The notes beneath the pieces are model-generated. The model ran no database searches. It was not told the DNA's origin and worked only from the letters and a program-made list of their open reading frames with translations. The position numbers were made by a program, and so were the translations under genes. Shown piece after piece: positions 13,469 through 15,498 of a stretch of 15,498 bases of DNA. The first letter of the stretch is position 1, and every line of letters starts with the position of its first letter. Origin of the DNA: an uncultured Clostridium sp. (GTDB taxonomy: Bacteria > Bacillota > Clostridia > UBA1212 > UBA1255); assembly GCA_900555605.1 (NCBI GenBank), contig USLW01000016.1:1-15498 (forward strand), given 5' to 3'.

Positions 13469-14458
13469 TTATTCAGCTGTAGCAGACGCCTGATCACTGT
13501 CCGTATATACGATCTCATATCCGGTACAGGTTTCAATCACATAATTTACAAAGGCCTGCGCCTTTTCTTCGCCGATGTAAAACGCCTTCTTTGTATCAAG
13601 AATATTGGTCTCAAGATAGCCGTCCTCCGTAATCCAAAAAGCAATGTTTTTATATCCGAGCAAAGGAATATCTACGCCGATATCCATTAATTTTACAGGG
13701 ATATACGTCTGCGGATTATGTGCGGTATTCACAAGGGAGGGATCAGATAAAAGCATTTCCCATACCGCAGCGTCTGCTAAGTCTGTAAACTCAACGGTGC
13801 TGAAACGCTCCCCGTTCCAGGAATGCGTATACCAAGCAGAACCGAAGGAAACGGTTTCTCTTAAATTCAAAGCTTCCAGAAATTCACCCAGGGTCTTCGG
13901 CTGATAGTACGAATTCACATAAACATAATAATCGTTTTCACCCTCAAATTGCAGCGCCACGGCGCATGCATCCGATATGCCGTTAATTGCATAAAGAGAA
14001 GCGGCAGCAGTATATTCCTTCTCTGTATACACATCCACGCCTTTTAATGTTGCCGTACCGAGGGCAGCGCCGATCATATCAGCAGATATTTCCGTAACGC
14101 GGCTGGAATACCGCTCATGCCGATATTCTGCTTCAAAGAACTGCTGGCAAATCGCCATTTCCTCCCAGCGGGGAACCGGAAATCCCACCTCGCCCTTATC
14201 GTCACGCGGCATCTCCTTAATCATCCATCCATGATCTTCAACGCTTTTTCCGGGGGTTTTTGTAAAAAGACCACCCTGAACGGCAAAAATGGTACCGATG
14301 AGCAGCAGGCAAAAGCACGCTGCAGCAACGCTCCACTTGATCCAGTCCCGATGCTTGGGCGTTTTTGTCTTTGGCGCCGCTTCTTCCTTTGGCGCCGCTT
14401 CTGCAATCAGCGCATCATCGATCTCATTCAAGATGTGCAGCATACGTTTATTTTTCAT
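13469..14458 (-). CDS. Single-pass membrane protein, probable anti-sigma factor
   Basis: A 329-residue protein with a cytoplasmic N-terminus (MKNKRMLHILNEIDDALIAEAAPK, a form common in proteins encoded beside clostridial ECF sigma factors), one transmembrane helix at about 42-60, and a ~265-residue extracytoplasmic domain I do not recognise. Its ATG overlaps the sigma gene's TGA (ATGA, 14455-14458), with GAGGGG eight bases upstream, so the two are co-translated. By context it probably binds the sigma factor and releases it on an external signal; no zinc-binding anti-sigma (HxxxCxxC) motif is present. Residues 19-30 contain a tandem EAAPK repeat from an 18-base duplication. It could instead be an output protein of the sigma factor. 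The membrane topology is clear from sequence; the anti-sigma role is inferred. Confidence 0.75.
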   Translation of the reverse strand: MKNKRMLHILNEIDDALIAEAAPKEEAAPKTKTPKHRDWIKWSVAAACFCLLLIGTIFAVQGGLFTKTPGKSVEDHGWMIKEMPRDDKGEVGFPVPRWEEMAICQQFFEAEYRHERYSSRVTEISADMIGAALGTATLKGVDVYTEKEYTAAASLYAINGISDACAVALQFEGENDYYVYVNSYYQPKTLGEFLEALNLRETVSFGSAWYTHSWNGERFSTVEFTDLADAAVWEMLLSDPSLVNTAHNPQTYIPVKLMDIGVDIPLLGYKNIAFWITEDGYLETNILDTKKAFYIGEEKAQAFVNYVIETCTGYEIVYTDSDQASATAE

Positions 14459-15024
14459 ATCTCAATCCCCTCTTTCTCTAAAAAAAGCTTCAAACGGCCG
14501 CGCAGTCTAAGCAATACCATTTTCACTTTACTTTCGCTTACGGAAAAATCCTGCGCAATTTCTTTAACCGAGCTCAGATACCAATACCTTCTTACAAATA
14601 TTTTACGGCTGTCTGCCGGCAGCGACCAAAGAAAACGATTGATGGCCTCTTTTAAGACAAGCTCCTCTGCCGCGGAAGCGATATGATCCGCTGCCGGAAT
14701 ACACGCCTCTAATTCGTCCAAAGCAAGCGCAACCGCAGCACAGCCTCTTTTCTTGGCATGATTTTTCTCATACCGATCCAATGCAAGATTGCGCGTAATT
14801 TTACCGAGAAACGAAGCCAGATGTTCCGGCCGGTGCGGCGGCATTGCCGCCCATGCCTTCAGATAAGTGTCATTGGTGCATTCTTCCGCATCTTCATCGC
14901 AGCAAAGAATATGATATGCAATGGAATGGCAGTATCGTCCGTATTTTTTCTGCGTTTCGGATATAGCAGCATCAGCGCGCGCCCAATATAAATCAACGAT
15001 CTGCTTATCCTCCACTGTCAACAC
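14455..15024 (-). CDS. ECF-type RNA polymerase sigma factor
   Basis: A 189-residue sigma-70-family factor of the extracytoplasmic-function class. Region 2 covers about 20-95 (GRYCHSIAYHIL, DAEECTNDTYLKAW, FLGKITRNLALDRY) and binds the -10 element and core polymerase. Region 4 covers about 125-180, with the helix-turn-helix VKEIAQDFSVSESKVKMVLLRLR. Length and the missing region 3 fit the class. The start is uncertain: GTG at 15024 abuts the AAAGGA site, while TTG at 15021 and GTG at 15015 have better spacing; relatives begin close to MLTVEDKQIV. A vegetative-type promoter lies ~105 bases upstream, so basal expression need not depend on the factor itself. Targets are unknown. Confidence 0.88.
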   Translation of the reverse strand: MLTVEDKQIVDLYWARADAAISETQKKYGRYCHSIAYHILCCDEDAEECTNDTYLKAWAAMPPHRPEHLASFLGKITRNLALDRYEKNHAKKRGCAAVALALDELEACIPAADHIASAAEELVLKEAINRFLWSLPADSRKIFVRRYWYLSSVKEIAQDFSVSESKVKMVLLRLRGRLKLFLEKEGIEI

Positions 15025-15130
15025 TTCCTTTCGTCTTATAAAGGCCTTTCGCCTTAATACACGGAAACCGCACTGCGTCCGTCACTGCTTTCAAAAAATT
15101 TTTTCAAGACGTTCATGATAGCAAGCAGAT

Positions 15131-15159
15131 ATGATAAAGGGTACCCGAAATCCCGTCAA
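15131..15159 (-). promoter_or_regulatory. Predicted sigma-A promoter of the sigma/anti-sigma operon
   Basis: TTGACG (complement of 15154-15159), a 17-base spacer and TATCAT (15131-15136) on the minus strand, each hexamer one base from consensus. It lies just downstream of the rhamnulokinase terminator. The ~100-base leader contains a short AAGGC/GCCTT hairpin at 15041-15055. Confidence 0.65.
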
Positions 15160-15211
15160 ATAATAAAAACCGATACACTGTGCTTTTTAAAAGCACGGCA
15201 GGTATCGGTTT
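15160..15211 (-). terminator. Rho-independent terminator after rhamnulokinase
   Basis: Outer stem AAACCGATAC (15167-15176) with GTATCGGTTT (15202-15211) and inner stem GTGCTTTT/AAAAGCAC (15180-15196). On the minus strand the hairpin runs into TTTTTATTATTT. It begins ~44 bases beyond the rhamnulokinase stop codon. Confidence 0.8.
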
Positions 15212-15254
15212 CATTGCAAATGCGGCAGGCAGGGTCAGAAAAGTATAACAGCTC

Positions 15255-15498
15255 CTACCTTTTCTGCAGCTTCAGCAGCACGCCGTAAGCATCCTCCCAG
15301 GCGGCCGTATCAGCAGGTATATATTCCTCCATGGGGAAGGAATTGCGCACCACCTCTCTGGCCTGGGCCAGACTGCCTACCTCTCCCAAGGAAATCAGCT
15401 GTGCGGACAGATTCCCGATGGCCGTTGCCTCAATCGGACCCGCATAAACAGGACGATGAATGGCATTGGCAGTAAACTGGCTCAAAATTCTGTTCTTG
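15255..15498 (-). CDS. rhaB: Rhamnulokinase (FGGY kinase), C-terminal end, cut by window edge
   Basis: The last ~81 codons of a sugar kinase continue off the right edge. SQFTANAIHRPVYAGPIEAT followed by AIGNLSAQLISLGEV is the adenine-binding C-terminal region of FGGY kinases and most resembles rhamnulokinase, which phosphorylates L-rhamnulose at C1. Its product is the expected substrate of the aldolase encoded at 7986-9943. The visible leucine codon TTG at 15483-15485 is internal (KNRI precedes it), not a start. The catalytic aspartate and N-terminal domain lie outside the window. The choice of rhamnulokinase over other FGGY kinases rests on this short stretch and on context. Confidence 0.75.
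   Translation of the reverse strand, partial: KNRILSQFTANAIHRPVYAGPIEATAIGNLSAQLISLGEVGSLAQAREVVRNSFPMEEYIPADTAAWEDAYGVLLKLQKR

Noticed and set aside
14117..14686. Plus-strand 189-codon frame over the sigma/anti-sigma genes
   Set aside because: Antisense to two clear genes, spans their overlap, and has no recognisable motif.
15089..15110. AAAAAATTTTTT palindrome upstream of the sigma gene
   Set aside because: A loopless A/T palindrome cannot form a terminator hairpin; it probably only bends DNA, and no site function can be supported.

Overview
The window is a chromosomal segment of a low-to-mid-GC Gram-positive bacterium, most likely a clostridium of the Lachnospiraceae type. This is inferred from family resemblance of the proteins (ECF sigma factor with its single-pass partner, a second type IIA topoisomerase pair, a fused aldolase/dehydrogenase) and from AGGAGG-like ribosome binding sites. 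Every convincing intact gene lies on the minus strand, so gene order in the direction of transcription runs from the right edge to the left.

From right to left: the 3' end of a rhamnulokinase gene (15255 to the edge) with a terminator; a promoter driving an ECF sigma factor and a co-translated membrane partner (15024-13469), followed by two large hairpins; a promoter driving a tightly packed operon of DegT-family sugar aminotransferase, monotopic phosphoglycosyl transferase and a short RNase E/G (13187-10010); a promoter whose -35 box overlaps the RNase stop codon, driving a fused class II aldolase/short-chain dehydrogenase gene (probably rhamnulose-1-phosphate aldolase/lactaldehyde dehydrogenase) that is broken by a frameshift near 9570; a terminator; a GyrB/ParE-like and GyrA/ParC-like topoisomerase pair followed closely by a PHP-domain protein and a COG2509-like FAD protein (7920-1017); and a leaderless Cu/Zn superoxide dismutase (889-434) with its terminator.

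The left 250 bases differ sharply: they are very AT-rich and carry, on the plus strand, a promoter framed by a 10-bp inverted repeat, a strong ribosome binding site and the first ~17 codons of a RecF/OLD-like ATPase, after which the reading frame runs into ordinary GC-richer host sequence. This is a junction between foreign (perhaps defence-island or mobile) DNA and the host chromosome, and a minus-strand promoter points straight into it from the host side.

Functional links: rhamnulokinase and the aldolase/dehydrogenase are consecutive steps of L-rhamnose breakdown but are separated here by unrelated regulatory and glycan genes. The aminotransferase plus phosphoglycosyl transferase suggest an amino-sugar step in a surface glycan. 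No CRISPR array, tRNA, rRNA or transposase was seen. The most notable items are the truncated ATPase junction, the frameshifted rhamnose gene, and the divergent topoisomerase pair with an altered quinolone-pocket sequence.
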